This document shows, piece after piece, positions 1 to 11,163 of a DNA stretch of 64,000 bases. The stretch is from Psychrobacter sp. JCM 18901. GTDB taxonomy: Bacteria; Pseudomonadota; Gammaproteobacteria; Pseudomonadales; Moraxellaceae. How positions within the stretch are numbered: the stretch's first letter is position 1; each line of letters begins with the position of its first letter. Where the stretch lies: the NCBI RefSeq assembly GCF_000586435.1, contig NZ_BAWH01000015.1, positions 19,578-83,577 of the forward strand, written 5' to 3'. The notes beneath the pieces were generated by a model, which did not search any database, had not been told where the DNA came from, and saw only the letters and a program-made list of their open reading frames with translations. The position numbers were made by a program, and so were the translations under genes.

Positions 1-65
1 ATATAGGGTAGAGCAGTGGTCAATACTTCAGCGGTGTTTTTGGCATCATCTAAATTAAGCGTCAT
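1..65 (-). CDS. argB: Acetylglutamate kinase, N-terminal fragment (runs off the window)
   Basis: Only the first 21 codons are present. They read MTLNLDDAKNTAEVLTTALPY, the N-terminal helix of Moraxellaceae ArgB, which phosphorylates N-acetylglutamate in arginine biosynthesis. The start is ATG at 65-63, with an AGGAG Shine-Dalgarno about 6 bases upstream at 71-75 on the reverse strand. It lies directly downstream of algC on the same strand; as I recall, dut-algC-argB is a conserved order in Acinetobacter and Psychrobacter. The call rests on this short peptide and on context; the kinase core is outside the window. Confidence 0.7.
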   Translation of the reverse strand, partial: MTLNLDDAKNTAEVLTTALPY

Positions 66-142
66 TACAAACTCCTAAGGGCCGGGTTTAAATTGGTTGT
101 TTTTCTATTATGTCTAATGAGACAGCTATATGTTTTATGAGG

Positions 143-1946
143 CTACTCCACAGGAATAGCAAGAATCTGTTCTGCTAGCGCTGCGTTAAATGGTCGGCAT
201 AAAGCGGCAAATGTATCCTGAATATCTTTTAGGTCATCCACACTGTCACCTGCAAAGCGCGCGGTCAGGCTATTGCTGGTATTTGATTGACGCAGTACGC
301 CAAAGCCATGCGCAAAATCTAAACGCACACCATCGATACAGCTCAGTTTAGTTCCCATAGGTAATAATTCATGCGTCTGTTTTAATGCTATTTGCGCTTT
401 CGCGGTAGCGCAAGTACACACTGATGACTTGCATGTCGTGGCAGGCAGGCAAGTATCTTTTAATTGCTGATTAGATGAAGAATCAGTATGAGTAGACATA
501 TCTACTAGATACTGCAAGTAATGACAAAATCTCGTTAATTGCTCTACGAGTGAGCAGTCGGTAATAGCCGTTTGCGGCATTGGCAAGTAATGGTCAGCAG
601 TACTGACTATAGTGGGTAAGCTTTGGATGATATCTGCTAGCGGTTTTTTTATCATTAATATCATTATGAGTTTGGTCAAGCCAATGCAGCAACCGTAATG
701 CAGCATACATCGCATCATCGTAGGGAATAAAGCGGCTGTCATTAAAGATGAAATGCCCTGATAATTCACCAGCGAAGACAATCTGATTGTCAGGATGCTG
801 TACCTGCTGGCGCATAAAGCTGCTGCCAGTCTTGCTAATCACAGGTGTAGTACCAAGCTCAGATAATAGTCTTGGTAAATGATGGGCGCACTTGATATCA
901 AAAAGAACTTCAGATGCTAATAAAGAGTCGTTAAGAGAGTTAGGGTGCTCAGTAATAGCAATACGTGCCAATAGATAGAGCAAATGATCGGGCGTAACTA
1001 TCTTGCCGTTGTTATCAACGATCATCAAACGATCGCCATCGCCATCAAACGCCAAGCCTATATCTGCTGCATGCAAAACAACGGCTCGTTGCAATTCGTT
1101 TAAGCGGTTTGGTTCGGTGGGGTCTGGATTACCAAGGGGGAAATTGCCATCGGGTATGTCATTGAGAAAAATGACCTGTTGGCAAAAACGTTCAAACAGG
1201 CGTTGAGCAATGCTCCCAGTTGCGCCATGCATACAGTCAATAACCACGACCAAATCAAGTTTATAAGCGCTTTTCTGATTGGCTTTAGTTGCCGAGTGAT
1301 TATGTTGAAATAATTGTTCAAATACCTGTGCAATAGCATCGATATAAACGTTTGCTACTTGATCAGTAGGTAGTTGCTCAAGTAGGTCGCTTGGTAATTT
1401 TGAGTCATGGTTATTATCAATGCTTTCAATATTTTCTGAACGCAAGGCAGAATTGTTAGCTTGGCTATCGGGATAAGCGTGACAACTATGATGATCGGTT
1501 AGCTGATGATAAAGCGTCTGTATCTCTGAGCTACTAGGGGACTTGTTATTCACCAACCACTTGATGCCTAGTATGTCTTTAGCAGAATGGCTCGCTGTTA
1601 CGACTATGCCATGTCCTTGATATTGCATTGCCCAAAATGCCATCATTGGCGTGGTAATCAGACCTAACTGGATTACGCGTAAACCCTGCTGAGCTAATAC
1701 AGTAGAGAGTGTATGTGCAATGGCTTCACTACTAATACGCATATCATAACCAATAACGACAACATTCTGCTTAGTCTCAACAGAAGTATTAGTACTGATG
1801 TTTTGAGTCGGTTGGCTATCTTGGGCATTGTAGAGAGTAGCAAAAGCATGGCCTAACGCTTGTATAAAACTGCTAGTGAAATACTGGTTGGCACCGCGAA
1901 TATCATAAGCACGGAATAAGGATTGCTGCGCCGCAAAAGGTGGCAT
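143..1946 (-). CDS. algC: Phosphomannomutase/phosphoglucomutase (one frameshift)
   Basis: Alpha-D-phosphohexomutase that interconverts hexose-6-P and hexose-1-P for exopolysaccharide and LPS sugar precursors. The phosphoserine loop VVTASHS is near residue 120, the Mg-binding loop DGDGDR near 300 and the sugar-binding loop GELSGH near 395. The C-terminal phosphate-binding stretch RQSNTSNSLTARF lies after the frame break. The frame is broken at a 7-T run (644-650); removing one base joins DINDKK to PLADIIQ. The corrected protein is about 600 residues, longer than the roughly 460 of Pseudomonas AlgC, because of Asn/Ser/Gln-rich insertions near residues 60 and 150-210. Start is ATG at 1946, with a GGAG-type SD just upstream. 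Confidence 0.88.
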
Positions 1947-2082
1947 TGCTTACTCTCCTTATAACCGTGGTAGATGTTCAATGATAAATAAAAATTAATA
2001 GCGCAAGGTTTTATATATAGCTTAAGCAAAACCTTGAAGGCTATCTAAAAATTACTAGCAGAATTGACCGTCAAAATAGCTA

Positions 2083-2547
2083 TTATTGACGACCTGAATG
2101 TCCAAATCCGCCCGCACCGCGTACGCTTTCATCACTGAATTCTGCAACCACTTCAAACTCAGGACGGGCAACAGGTACTACGATGTACTGTGCCATACGT
2201 TCAGCTGGATTAAGAATAAAATCATCCCCACTGCGGTTCCAAATACTAACCATCAGCTCGCCTTGATAGTCGGCATCGATTAACCCAACCAAGTTACCCA
2301 AGACGATACCGTGCTTATGACCAAGACCTGAACGCGGTAAAATCATACCTGCATAATTAGGATCTTGGATATAAACGGCAAGACCTGTACCAATTAAATG
2401 GGTTTCACCTGCTTTAATCGTCAATGGCTCGTCAATACAAGCACGCAAGTCAATACCTGCACTGCCATCGGTGGCACGAGTTGGTAAAGAAAACGCTTTA
2501 TCTTCAGTAATTTTAGGGTTTACCACTTTAACTTGTACAGCTTGCAT
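2083..2547 (-). CDS. dut: Deoxyuridine 5'-triphosphate nucleotidohydrolase (dUTPase)
   Basis: Hydrolyses dUTP to dUMP and pyrophosphate, supplying the dTMP precursor and keeping uracil out of DNA. At 154 residues it has the normal length of a trimeric dUTPase. All five motifs are visible in order: [28 protein letters not shown] with the catalytic Asp, NPAERMAQ, and the C-terminal Gly-rich [10 protein letters not shown] that closes over the substrate. The frame is intact. It lies 136 bases upstream of algC on the same strand. Confidence 0.97.
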   Translation of the reverse strand: MQAVQVKVVNPKITEDKAFSLPTRATDGSAGIDLRACIDEPLTIKAGETHLIGTGLAVYIQDPNYAGMILPRSGLGHKHGIVLGNLVGLIDADYQGELMVSIWNRSGDDFILNPAERMAQYIVVPVARPEFEVVAEFSDESVRGAGGFGHSGRQ

Positions 2548-2689
2548 AACACACTCACTTAACGATTTGATGGTTTTTAAATTATGATTTTAAACTAAGG
2601 CCTTGAACTATGGTCTAAATAAGTCTTATTCGACATTTTTATACAAATAACAATTCTATATTTTAATTATTCAGCAATTCAGCAATCAA

Positions 2690-4091
2690 CTAAAGTATCA
2701 GCACGCTAGCCAATCCTAAAAAGGACATAAAGCCGACGATATCTGTGACGGTCGTTAGGATAACCGAAGCAGATAGAGCAGGGTCGATATTCATTCGTTT
2801 CAGCATCAGCGGTATGCTGATACCCGAGACATTAGCTGCAGTCATGTTGATTGCAATGGCAAAACCGATGACGGCACTGATCTTAATATCATGAAACCAT
2901 AACTGAGCAATAAACGCCATAATTATCGCCCAGATGATACCGTTTATCGCACCCACCACAGCTCTTTATTCAACAGCCAGACACGGTTAGAACCACCGAT
3001 TTGACCCATCGCCATACCGCGGATAACGACCGTCAGCGTTTGCGAGCCAGCAATACCGCCCATACTGGCGACCACTGGCATCAATATCGCTAGCGCCACG
3101 ACTTGTGCCAATACTTCTTCAAACTGTCCAATCACTGCTGCGGCCAAAAGGGCAGTACATAAATTGATACCTAGCCAAACGCTACGGCTTTTAGCACTGG
3201 TTAGGATGGGGGCAAACAGCTCTTCATCTTGCTAACACCAGCGAGGTTTTTCATGGTGCTGTCGACATCATCTTGGATAATCTCCATGATGTCTTCACCG
3301 TTTAGTTGACCAACCAGCTCGCCATGGCTATTGATGACGGGGGCAAAGCGGATGTCTTCTGAACGAAAAATCGCGGCTGCATCTTGAATATCCAAGCGAT
3401 CATTAATTGTAATGGCAGTATCAATCAGCTCCGAGACTAATGTATTCTGTTTATGCTTAATTAAATCTACTAGACTCAGTAGCCCTAGCAATTGCTGGCT
3501 TTGATCGACAACGAGCAGCTCTTGGCTCTCGTCATCGAGCAGGTCATCGTTTTCACGCAGCCACTCTTGTACATCTGCTAGGTAGATATCGTCCCTTATC
3601 TGGATAATATCGGGATCCATATAGCTACCCACTTCCCAGTCAGCATAAGTATCAAGCTTATTGACTTGGACCCGCGTCTCTTCGTCCAGCGTTGCCATGA
3701 CTGAGGTACGTACGCTCTCAGTGACGGTATCCAAAATCTCAGAGATGTCTTGAGCATCAAGGTCTTGGGTAAACAAGGAGATTTCTTGAGAAGAAATATT
3801 CTCCATCAACGGCTGGCGCGTATCGACATCTAGTTCGGCAAGTACCTCACCTTTGATATGCTCTGGCACCTGCGCCCAAATCAACAGACGGTTTTGAGTT
3901 GGGAAGGACTCTAATAGGTTGGCAATCTCGTATTCGGATTGCTTTTCCAAAAACTCTGTAATGGCCTCGTATGCTTTGTCAGCAACCAACCCCTGCAGAT
4001 ACAGAAGCTTGTATTCGGCACTATATTCAGCCGAATTATAGTCTCCTGACAGCATGGCAGTTCGTTCCTGATTGGGCGTCGGGGTAGGCAT
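2690..4091 (-). CDS. mgtE: MgtE-type magnesium transporter (two frameshifts)
   Basis: Mg2+ channel/transporter of the inner membrane. The first about 285 residues hold the acidic MgtE N domain and a CBS pair (TAITINDRLDIQDAAAIFRSEDIRFAPV region). The five-helix membrane domain follows, with the signatures MPVVASMGGIAGSQ and NMTAANVSGISIPL and a typical end TDIVGFMSFLGLASVLIL. One base is missing near 3227 (the sequence reads KMKSCLPPS where KMEELFAP is expected) and another near 2955 after LLNKELW. Joining the three frames gives about 467 residues, a normal MgtE. No riboswitch-like element was recognised upstream (4092-4231). Confidence 0.88.
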
Positions 4092-4231
4092 AAGTGTTCC
4101 AAGTTTTTACAGTCAGTTTTTTATAGTATATAAAGAACAATAACAATGACGATTATAACAATCGCCTTTTGCGCAGTCTAAAGCGTGTTTTCGCAAGCGT
4201 TTACTTAAGTGCTTAAATGTTTTGGTTAAGA

Positions 4232-6267
4232 TTAACGCTTGCCCAGTAACGCTCGAATATTGGCCAGATATTCATCAGCAACAGCTTCTGGGTCTTTGGT
4301 CGCTTTTTTTCTTTTTCGCTTTGGCAGGCCAATCAATATGATCCTCAGGCAACTCATCCAAAAATCTTGATTCTGAGGTAACGCGCATTTGTCCGCCAGC
4401 ACGGCGCTGGGTCGCTAGGGTCAATGTCAGCTCACGACGTGCACGAGTAATGCCCACGTACATCAGACGGCGCTCTTCTTCGACCGTCTCACTCATAATG
4501 GAGTTGCGATGCGGCAGCATCTCCTCCTCAAGCCCCATGATATAAACAAAATCAAACTCCAAGCCTTTTGCCGCATGCAAGGTCATTAAGTTGACCTTGT
4601 TGGTATTCTCTTCTTCTTGCTGTTGCTCGAGCATATCAAGCAATACCAGCTTACGAATGATGGTATCAATCGTCCGATCTTCGTCTTCTTCGGCGCGATT
4701 AATCAAAGATTGAATACTGGTATAGAGCATATCGATATTATCAATACGGTTTTTTTCTTGTTGCGGCGTTTTGGCATCGCTACGGACAAAGTCAATATAA
4801 CCTGTCTCATCAATCATCTGGCGTACAATCGGTACAGGGTCTGGGTGTTGATCAAGCTCACGCGTATAGTGCTCGATAAATTCACCAAACTCTTTTATCG
4901 TACCATAAGCCTTTGACGGCAATACATGAGTCAGACCAGCGTGGGTACAAGAGGCCAACAGCGATATGCTGTGCTCCTGCGCAAATAAACCAAGTTTTTC
5001 TAGCGTGGCTGGTCCCATACCGCGCTTAGGTGTATTGATAATACGTAAAAACGCACTGTCATCTTCGGGGTTCAAAATCAGGCGTAGATAGCCCATGATG
5101 TCTTTGATTTCACTACGCGCAAAGAACGACTGACCGCCTGACAATTTATAAGGCACTTGCAACTGGCGCAGTTGCGCCTCTAGCATACGTGCCTGAAAGT
5201 TACTACGGTACAGTACGGCATACTGCTCCCACTCGTTGCCAAAACGCAGCTTGTGCGTGACGATTTCTTTGGCGACGCGCTCTGATTCATCATCGTCATT
5301 ACGACAATTGATGATGCGGATTTTTTCGCCTTGACCTTTATCTGACCAAAGTTTTTTCTCGAATAAATGCTCGTTATTTAGAATGACGGCGTTAGCAGAG
5401 GTCAAAATACGCGTGGTTGAGCGATAGTTTTGCTCAAGCATAACGATTTTCAGCTTCGGAAAATCTTCTTTTAGCAGTGCCATGTTTTCAGGCTTTGCCC
5501 CGCGCCATGCATAGATAGATTGGTCATCATCACCCACCACGGTGAAGCGACCTTGCGGGCCAACCAAATATTTAATCATCTCATACTGGGCGGTATTGGT
5601 ATCTTGATACTCATCGACCAATAAATAGCGAATACGGTTCTGCCATTTGTCACGCAGTTCTCTATTTTCACGCAATATCTTGGTTGGCAATACAATCAAG
5701 TCATCAAAATCGACCGCATTGTAAGCACGCAAGTTACGCTCATAAAGCGCATATAGCGTGGCGAAAATCATGTCTTCTGGATCGTCTAGCGTTTCCATCG
5801 CCTTATCAGGCTCGATCAAGTCATTTTTCCAATCAGAAATCATTTTGATGGCTTTACCGACCAACTCACGACTTTCAGCGCCACTTAGGTTGTCACGCAT
5901 CATCAGCTCCATCAGCAGTCGCTTGCTGTCGTCGCTGTCCATGATAGAGAAGTTACCCTTTAGCGGGGTATGAATCAGCTCATAGCGCAAAAACTGTAGG
6001 CCGAACTGGTGAAAGGTCGATACTGTTAGCCCGCGCATTTTTTTTCGCTTGGTAGCAATTTGCTACTCGCGCCTTCATTTCACGTGCCGCTTTATTGGTA
6101 AAGGTCACGGCGGTGATGCGCTCAGCTGGCATGTCGCACTCTTGGATTAGGTAAGCAATCTTACGCGTAATCACAGAGGTCTTGCCGGAGCCAGCACCTG
6201 CAAGTACAAGTAATGGACCAGATACGTAGAGCATGGCCTCGGATTGTTTGGGATTGAGTTGACTCAT
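4232..6267 (-). CDS. rep: ATP-dependent DNA helicase Rep (two frameshifts)
   Basis: Superfamily 1A 3'-5' helicase that removes protein roadblocks ahead of the replisome. Walker A is AGAGSGKT near residue 30, followed by [10 protein letters not shown] (motif Ia), [11 protein letters not shown] (motif II), [13 protein letters not shown] (motif III), LEQNYRST (motif IV) and [15 protein letters not shown] (motif V). The segment [13 protein letters not shown] matches Rep better than UvrD. An 8-T run (6038-6045) breaks the frame between Ala-Lys-Lys and Met-Arg-Gly. A 7-T run (4304-4310) breaks the lysine-rich tail, whose correct end reads [20 protein letters not shown] and stops at 4232. The start ATG at 6267 begins [12 protein letters not shown]. 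Corrected length is about 678 residues. Confidence 0.93.
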
Positions 6268-7111
6268 AACGTGACCTGTAAGACAAAAGCAAAAAAGAGG
6301 GTAGCGCTGATATGACAAAGATAGATAAACGCAGCGTGCATCATCAACATTCGTATCGTTGCGATATTTTAATAATCTTTATTATAAGAATAATAGAGTT
6401 GAAGGTTTGATGATGGCATATCATAAAAATCTGGTGGGTCATTATAAAGCAAAAATGCTCACTTTGGGGGAGGACTTGGGTGATGAAAGTGGGGTATTCG
6501 GACACTTGATTTTTGACAAATAGCGTGGCAGTGTTTGCTCATAGCCAAAAGTACGGATTTGGGGTTAATATAAGGTAAGGTCTATATCATAATTCATAGT
6601 AAAAAAAACACATTTTTTTTACACAGAAAGTGACCGTTCAATACAGTTAAAAACTAGCTTTTAGGCACTGATATGCGTATAGTACGTAAATAATTTATGC
6701 CAGTTGTCACGTCATTGTTGACCACGTGTAATGAGCTATTAAATCAATTAAGTAAGCAGTCAGATATGATATTGATTTAATACGTTGATCTTACGTTGTT
6801 AGAAGATGCGTTGGGCGACCAGCTTTATCCGCGCGCATACCGGAATCTCTACAGTTGGTCACGTCTGACATCGTCGTCAATAAGCTTGATAATTGGTTGT
6901 TACCAGCAAAATACCTAACATGTGACTCAATGACAGTTACTTAAACACAGTGACAGTTGCTGAAGTGCAGTGACAATTACTTAAATAAAGTCACTTTTTA
7001 AATGAAGTCACTTTGTGTTTTCGTCTGCGTTATACCTGTCGCAACATGGCCTGAGTGGGTCAGTGCTTGCGCTGTGTCTAACACTCGATTGGGTGAGGAG
7101 CACGTATTATC
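6268..7111. other. Long non-coding leader between rep and nuoA
   Basis: About 840 bases with no convincing gene. It separates the leftward rep from the rightward nuo operon and must contain both promoters. The recognisable structure is the 20-bp tandem repeat at 6931-6990 and a GAGGAG ribosome-binding site at 7095-7100 in front of nuoA. A 27-codon frame from about 6697 has no support. Confidence 0.6.
6931..6990. repeat. Three tandem 20-bp repeats upstream of nuoA
   Basis: Exactly three head-to-tail 20-bp units: TGACAGTTACTTAAACACAG, TGACAGTTGCTGAAGTGCAG and TGACAATTACTTAAATAAAG. A decayed continuation with inverted TCACTTT motifs runs to about 7014. Units share the TGACA-TT-CT-AA core. The array lies about 120 bases before the nuoA start, inside the leader or promoter, so it could be a regulatory site or simple slippage. 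No function is shown by the sequence. Confidence 0.85.
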
Positions 7112-7735
7112 ATGTCTGCTTTTAATTGGTCAGCCATTGCTTTTATCTTAGCCGCCATTGGGCTAGTTGTCTTTATGCTGGTCGTACCGCGCTTACTTGG
7201 CGGTCGCTCTCAAGGCTCACAAAAGGAAGAAGTATTTGAAGCGGGTGTTGTCGGATCTGGCAACGCCCGTATTCGTTTGTCTGCCAAATTTTATTTGGTC
7301 GCAATCTTCTTTGTGATTTTTGATTTAGAGGCGCTATATCTCTACGCTTATGCTGTGTCGGTACGCGAGGCGGGTTGGCTTGGTTTTGCCGCCGCTGGCA
7401 CGTTTATCACTATTCTGATTATCGGTTTGATTTACGAGCTGAGCTTGGGTGCGATGAACTGGGCACCTGCTGACAAGCTACGCAAAAAAGCACGCTTATA
7501 TGCGGCGCCTGCAGGCTTTAATCTGGCAGACATCACCAAGTTTGATGGCGCTCATGAGCTAATGGTTGATCCGACAGGTAAAGTGCCAGCGCAGTCATCC
7601 GGTCAAATCAATGTCTCAAACAATATTGAGACCAATCGTCGTCATCTACAAAACATCGATCATATTAATACCACGGGTAACGTTACTTCTGTGGATTTTG
7701 CGACTTCTGCTCAGCAGGACAAAACTGAACGTTAA
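7112..7735 (+). CDS. nuoA: NADH-quinone oxidoreductase subunit A, long C-terminal tail
   Basis: Small membrane subunit of complex I, next to the quinone-binding region. Three transmembrane helices are clear, with the family signature KFYLVAIFFVIFDLEALYLY after the conserved loop KEEVFEAGVVGSGNARIRLSAKFY. The protein has 207 residues; the canonical core ends near residue 130, so about 70 polar residues rich in Asn, Thr and Asp form an extra cytoplasmic tail. Start is ATG 7112 with GAGGAG 11 bases upstream. It is the first gene of the nuo operon. Confidence 0.95.
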   Translation: MSAFNWSAIAFILAAIGLVVFMLVVPRLLGGRSQGSQKEEVFEAGVVGSGNARIRLSAKFYLVAIFFVIFDLEALYLYAYAVSVREAGWLGFAAAGTFITILIIGLIYELSLGAMNWAPADKLRKKARLYAAPAGFNLADITKFDGAHELMVDPTGKVPAQSSGQINVSNNIETNRRHLQNIDHINTTGNVTSVDFATSAQQDKTER

Positions 7736-7909
7736 TAGCAGTTGATGCTCAGCTTATAGCGTTTGCAAAAACGAGCAGCAAAGCATGAAAGCGTCAGTTC
7801 TGTTTGTATTAATGATCGCTGATGATTAGCCACTTATTAATAATAAAATTATGGCGACAGCGCGAGCAAGATGATTGCCACGCCAAGCCTAATATGAAGG
7901 TTGTATGTT

Positions 7910-8578
7910 ATGAAATACACATTAACAAAAGCCAACCCCGATGCAGATACCTATCCTGCACAGACCAGTCAAACGGTCAACGATCCTATCGAAGATGAAG
8001 TGAATAAAAACGTCTTTATGGGTCGTCTCGAAGACCTTGTTCATTCAACAGCAAACTGGGGGCGTAAGAACTCACTGTGGCCATTTAACTTTGGTACCTC
8101 TTGCTGTTATGTTGAATACGCTACTACCTTAACCGCCGTTCATGATTTGTCACGTTTTGGGGCAGAGGTTATTCGTGCCTCGCCTCGTCAGGCGGATGTC
8201 ATGATCGTCGCTGGTACTTGCTTCGTTAAGATGGCCCCTGTCATACAGCGCCTGTATGAGCAAATGCTTGAGCCAAAATGGGTTATCTCTATGGGTGCCT
8301 GTGCCAACTCGGGCGGCATGTATGATATTTATTCTGTCGTACAAGGCGTCGATAAGATTATTCCTGTTGATGTGTATGTGCCAGGTTGTCCGCCGCGTCC
8401 AGAAGCGCTTATTCAGGGTTTGATGTTGTTACAGGAATCTATTACTAAAGAGCGTCGTCCGCTAGGTATCCATGTTAATGAGCAGGGTGTCTATCAGCCG
8501 CAAATGACGCCTGAGCGTGACCGTAAGCAGGCAGATCGTATCGCTGTTAAAAACTTGCGTAGCCCAGACAGTATTTAA
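7910..8578 (+). CDS. nuoB: NADH-quinone oxidoreductase subunit B
   Basis: Carries cluster N2, the terminal 4Fe-4S centre that reduces quinone. The ligands are visible as the tandem Cys65-Cys66 in TSCCYVEY, Cys131 in [11 protein letters not shown] and Cys160 in VPGCPPRPE, the same spacing as the E. coli protein. I chose ATG 7910 because GAAGG lies 9 bases upstream; a longer frame could start with TTG at 7901. The 222-residue protein is intact. A 174-base gap separates it from nuoA. Confidence 0.97.
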   Translation: MKYTLTKANPDADTYPAQTSQTVNDPIEDEVNKNVFMGRLEDLVHSTANWGRKNSLWPFNFGTSCCYVEYATTLTAVHDLSRFGAEVIRASPRQADVMIVAGTCFVKMAPVIQRLYEQMLEPKWVISMGACANSGGMYDIYSVVQGVDKIIPVDVYVPGCPPRPEALIQGLMLLQESITKERRPLGIHVNEQGVYQPQMTPERDRKQADRIAVKNLRSPDSI

Positions 8579-8633
8579 GTTTCAAACAGCATTTAGACTT
8601 ATAGCAACAGTTTCAATATTTTATGCCCTCATC

Positions 8634-8713
8634 ATAGTTCGGTTATGATTAACATAGCTCAGTTATGGTTGACATAGTTCGGTTATGACTAACATAGTTC
8701 AGTTATGATTAAT
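8634..8713. repeat. Four tandem 20-bp repeats between nuoB and nuoCD
   Basis: Four consecutive 20-bp units of the form CATAGTTCGGTTATGATTAA, each differing by one to four bases, fill most of the nuoB-nuoCD gap and end 17 bases before the nuoCD ATG, just before its TGAAGGA ribosome-binding region. The sequence is unrelated to the 20-bp array upstream of nuoA although the period is the same. Confidence 0.88.
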
Positions 8714-8730
8714 GAAGGAATACATCATTC

Positions 8731-10506
8731 ATGGTCACGGTAGTCGAAAACATAGATCCTAAGATCAAGCCCGTCCCAGCAGTCATCACAGAGCTGGAGC
8801 AAAAGTATGCTGGTAAATTTGTCGTGCAGCAGACTGTGGATGAGATTCCAACGGTTTGGGTGGCGCGTGCTGATTTATTAGATATTCTCTTATTCTTGCG
8901 CAAACTGCCTAAACCTTATGTCATGCTATTTGACTTGTCAGCGATAGATGAGCGTTTACGCCAGCATCGCGCAGGGTTGCCTGACAGTGACTTTACGGTG
9001 TTTTATCACTTGATGTCGCTTGAACGCAACAGTGATGTACGTATCAAGGTCGCGCTGAGCGAAGACGATGTCAATGTACCGAGCGCCACCAATATTTGGC
9101 CAAATGCCAACTGGTATGAGCGTGAAGTGTGGGACATGTTCGGTATCATCTTTACAGGTCATCCGCATTTGACCCGTATTTTATTACCGAAATACTGGGA
9201 AGGTCATCCACTGCGTAAAGAGTATCATGCGCGTGCGACGGAATTTACCCCATATTTCTTGAATACGGCCAAGCAACAATACGAGCAAGAAAACCTGCGT
9301 TTCGTCCCAGAAGAGTGGGGCATGAAGCGTTCAGGTCGTGATGAAGACTTTATGTTCTTAAACATCGGTCCTAACCATCCTTCTGCTCACGGTGCGTTCC
9401 GTTTGGTGCTACAGCTTGATGGCGAAGAAGTCGTCGATTGTATTCCTGATATCGGCTATCACCATCGCGGTGCAGAAAAGATGGCTGAGCGTCAAACTTG
9501 GCACTCATTTATTCCTTATACCGACCGTATTGATTATCTTGGCGGTGTGATGAATGAGCTGCCGTACATCATGTCGGTCGAAAAGCTTGCTGGAATTACG
9601 ATTCCGCCGCGCGCTGAAACCATCCGCGTAATGATGAGCGAGTTCTTCCGTATTACCAATAACTTACTATTCGTCGGTACGTTCATTCAGGATGCGGGTG
9701 GTATGACCCCTGTATTCTATATGTTTACCGATCGCCAAAAGGCCTACGACGTGATCGAAGCCGTGACTGGTTATCGTATGCACCCCGCTTGGTTCCGTAT
9801 CGGCGGTACCGCTGCTGATCTGCCACGTGGCTGGCAGCGTTTGGTTCGTGAGTTCCTAGATTGGATGCCAAAACGCTTGGACGAGTATGTCAAAGCGGCA
9901 TTACAAAACAGCGTACTCAAAGGCCGTACCCAAGGGGTTGCTCAGTATAATGCTAAGCAAGCACTTGCTTGGGGCGTGACGGGCGCTGGTCTGCGCGCGA
10001 CAGGCGTTGATTTCGACCTGCGTAAAGCGCGTCCATACATGGGTTATGAGAATTACGATTTTGAAGTGCCAGTCGGTTACAACGGTGATGCGTATGATCG
10101 CTGTATGGTCAAAGTCGAAGAGATGCGTCAGTCATTACGTATCATCCGTCAATGTATGGACAATATGCCACAAGGCCCTTACAAAGCGGATCATCCACTA
10201 GCGGTACCACCGCCGAAAGACCGTACCTTGAACGATATTGAGACATTGATTAACCACTTTATCTCAGTATCTTGGGGTCCTGTGATGCCAGCGGGCGAAT
10301 GTACGACGATCGTCGAGGCGACCAAAGGTCTGAACAGTTATTACATTACCTCAGACAAGGCCACGATGAGCTATCGTACCCGTATCCGTACGCCGACATT
10401 TGCGCATTTGCAACAGATGCCATCGGTCATCAATGGCTCGCTGGTTTCTGATGCCATTATGTACCTAGCATCGATTGATATTGTGATGGCGGATTGTGAT
10501 CGTTAG
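8731..10506 (+). CDS. nuoC: NADH-quinone oxidoreductase subunit C/D fusion
   Basis: A 591-residue fusion. Residues 1 to about 185 are the 30-kDa NuoC domain, with the signature [22 protein letters not shown] and HPLRKEY. From about 205 to the end is the 49-kDa NuoD domain, with [52 protein letters not shown] and the C-terminal MADCDR. NuoD frames the quinone pocket. Fused NuoCD is the usual arrangement in many gammaproteobacteria (locus name nuoC or nuoCD). The frame is intact. Confidence 0.97.
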   Translation: MVTVVENIDPKIKPVPAVITELEQKYAGKFVVQQTVDEIPTVWVARADLLDILLFLRKLPKPYVMLFDLSAIDERLRQHRAGLPDSDFTVFYHLMSLERNSDVRIKVALSEDDVNVPSATNIWPNANWYEREVWDMFGIIFTGHPHLTRILLPKYWEGHPLRKEYHARATEFTPYFLNTAKQQYEQENLRFVPEEWGMKRSGRDEDFMFLNIGPNHPSAHGAFRLVLQLDGEEVVDCIPDIGYHHRGAEKMAERQTWHSFIPYTDRIDYLGGVMNELPYIMSVEKLAGITIPPRAETIRVMMSEFFRITNNLLFVGTFIQDAGGMTPVFYMFTDRQKAYDVIEAVTGYRMHPAWFRIGGTAADLPRGWQRLVREFLDWMPKRLDEYVKAALQNSVLKGRTQGVAQYNAKQALAWGVTGAGLRATGVDFDLRKARPYMGYENYDFEVPVGYNGDAYDRCMVKVEEMRQSLRIIRQCMDNMPQGPYKADHPLAVPPPKDRTLNDIETLINHFISVSWGPVMPAGECTTIVEATKGLNSYYITSDKATMSYRTRIRTPTFAHLQQMPSVINGSLVSDAIMYLASIDIVMADCDR

Positions 10507-10629
10507 AGCCGCTGCTTCAAAAGTATTTGTTCATCAATATATTATTGCCTGATGGCACACCAAAATGCTGTCACTCGCCAATATAACCACAGTTTTAATC
10601 ATACTGATATTGGCTTGTGATAGAGCAGG

Positions 10630-11163
10630 ATGAGTGAGGAAAGACAGAAGATTATGAAAATTGTTTCCGACAAAATGCCAAAAGTAGATGTGGAAAGCAT
10701 TCTCACTAGTGATGAAATTGCTGCCATTCATGAGTTTATGCACCATTACCCACAGGCGCGTGCCGCCTCGCTAGATGCGCTAAAAATCGTGCAAAAGCGC
10801 AACGGTTGGGTCAATGATGCGCAAGCAAATGCCATTGCCAATATCCTAGATATCCCGATGTCAGATATGGATGGGGTTGCGACTTTCTTTAACCGTATTT
10901 ATCGCCAACCTGTCGGTCGCCATGTGATTCTCATATGTGACTCTGTGGCTTGTTATTTGACAGGTTATGAGGCGCTGTCAGCTGAGATTAGATCGCAGCT
11001 GGGTATTGAGTATGGTCAAACCACTGCTGATGGTCGTTTTACCCTATTGCCAATTTGCTGCTTGGGCAACTGTGATAAGGGACCAGCGGTACTGATTGAT
11101 GAAGACACTTACGGCCCTGTCCAGCCATTTGAGGTCGCGCAATTATTGGAGCTATACGCATGA
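10630..11163 (+). CDS. nuoE: NADH-quinone oxidoreductase subunit E
   Basis: The 24-kDa thioredoxin-like subunit holding 2Fe-2S cluster N1a. Its ligands are the pair in [10 protein letters not shown] and the pair in [10 protein letters not shown]. The start is uncertain: ATG 10630 gives 177 residues, while ATG 10654 has purine-rich GAGGAAAGACAGAAG before it and gives [12 protein letters not shown]. The stop overlaps the nuoF start (ATGA at 11160), indicating translational coupling. Confidence 0.95.
   Translation: MSEERQKIMKIVSDKMPKVDVESILTSDEIAAIHEFMHHYPQARAASLDALKIVQKRNGWVNDAQANAIANILDIPMSDMDGVATFFNRIYRQPVGRHVILICDSVACYLTGYEALSAEIRSQLGIEYGQTTADGRFTLLPICCLGNCDKGPAVLIDEDTYGPVQPFEVAQLLELYA

Noticed and set aside
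6697..6780. 27-codon reading frame in the nuo leader
   Set aside because: No SD, no recognisable protein features, and frames of this length are expected by chance.
6931..8713. CRISPR-like array in the nuo region
   Set aside because: The units are contiguous with no spacers, each array is only 60-80 bases, and no cas gene is present.
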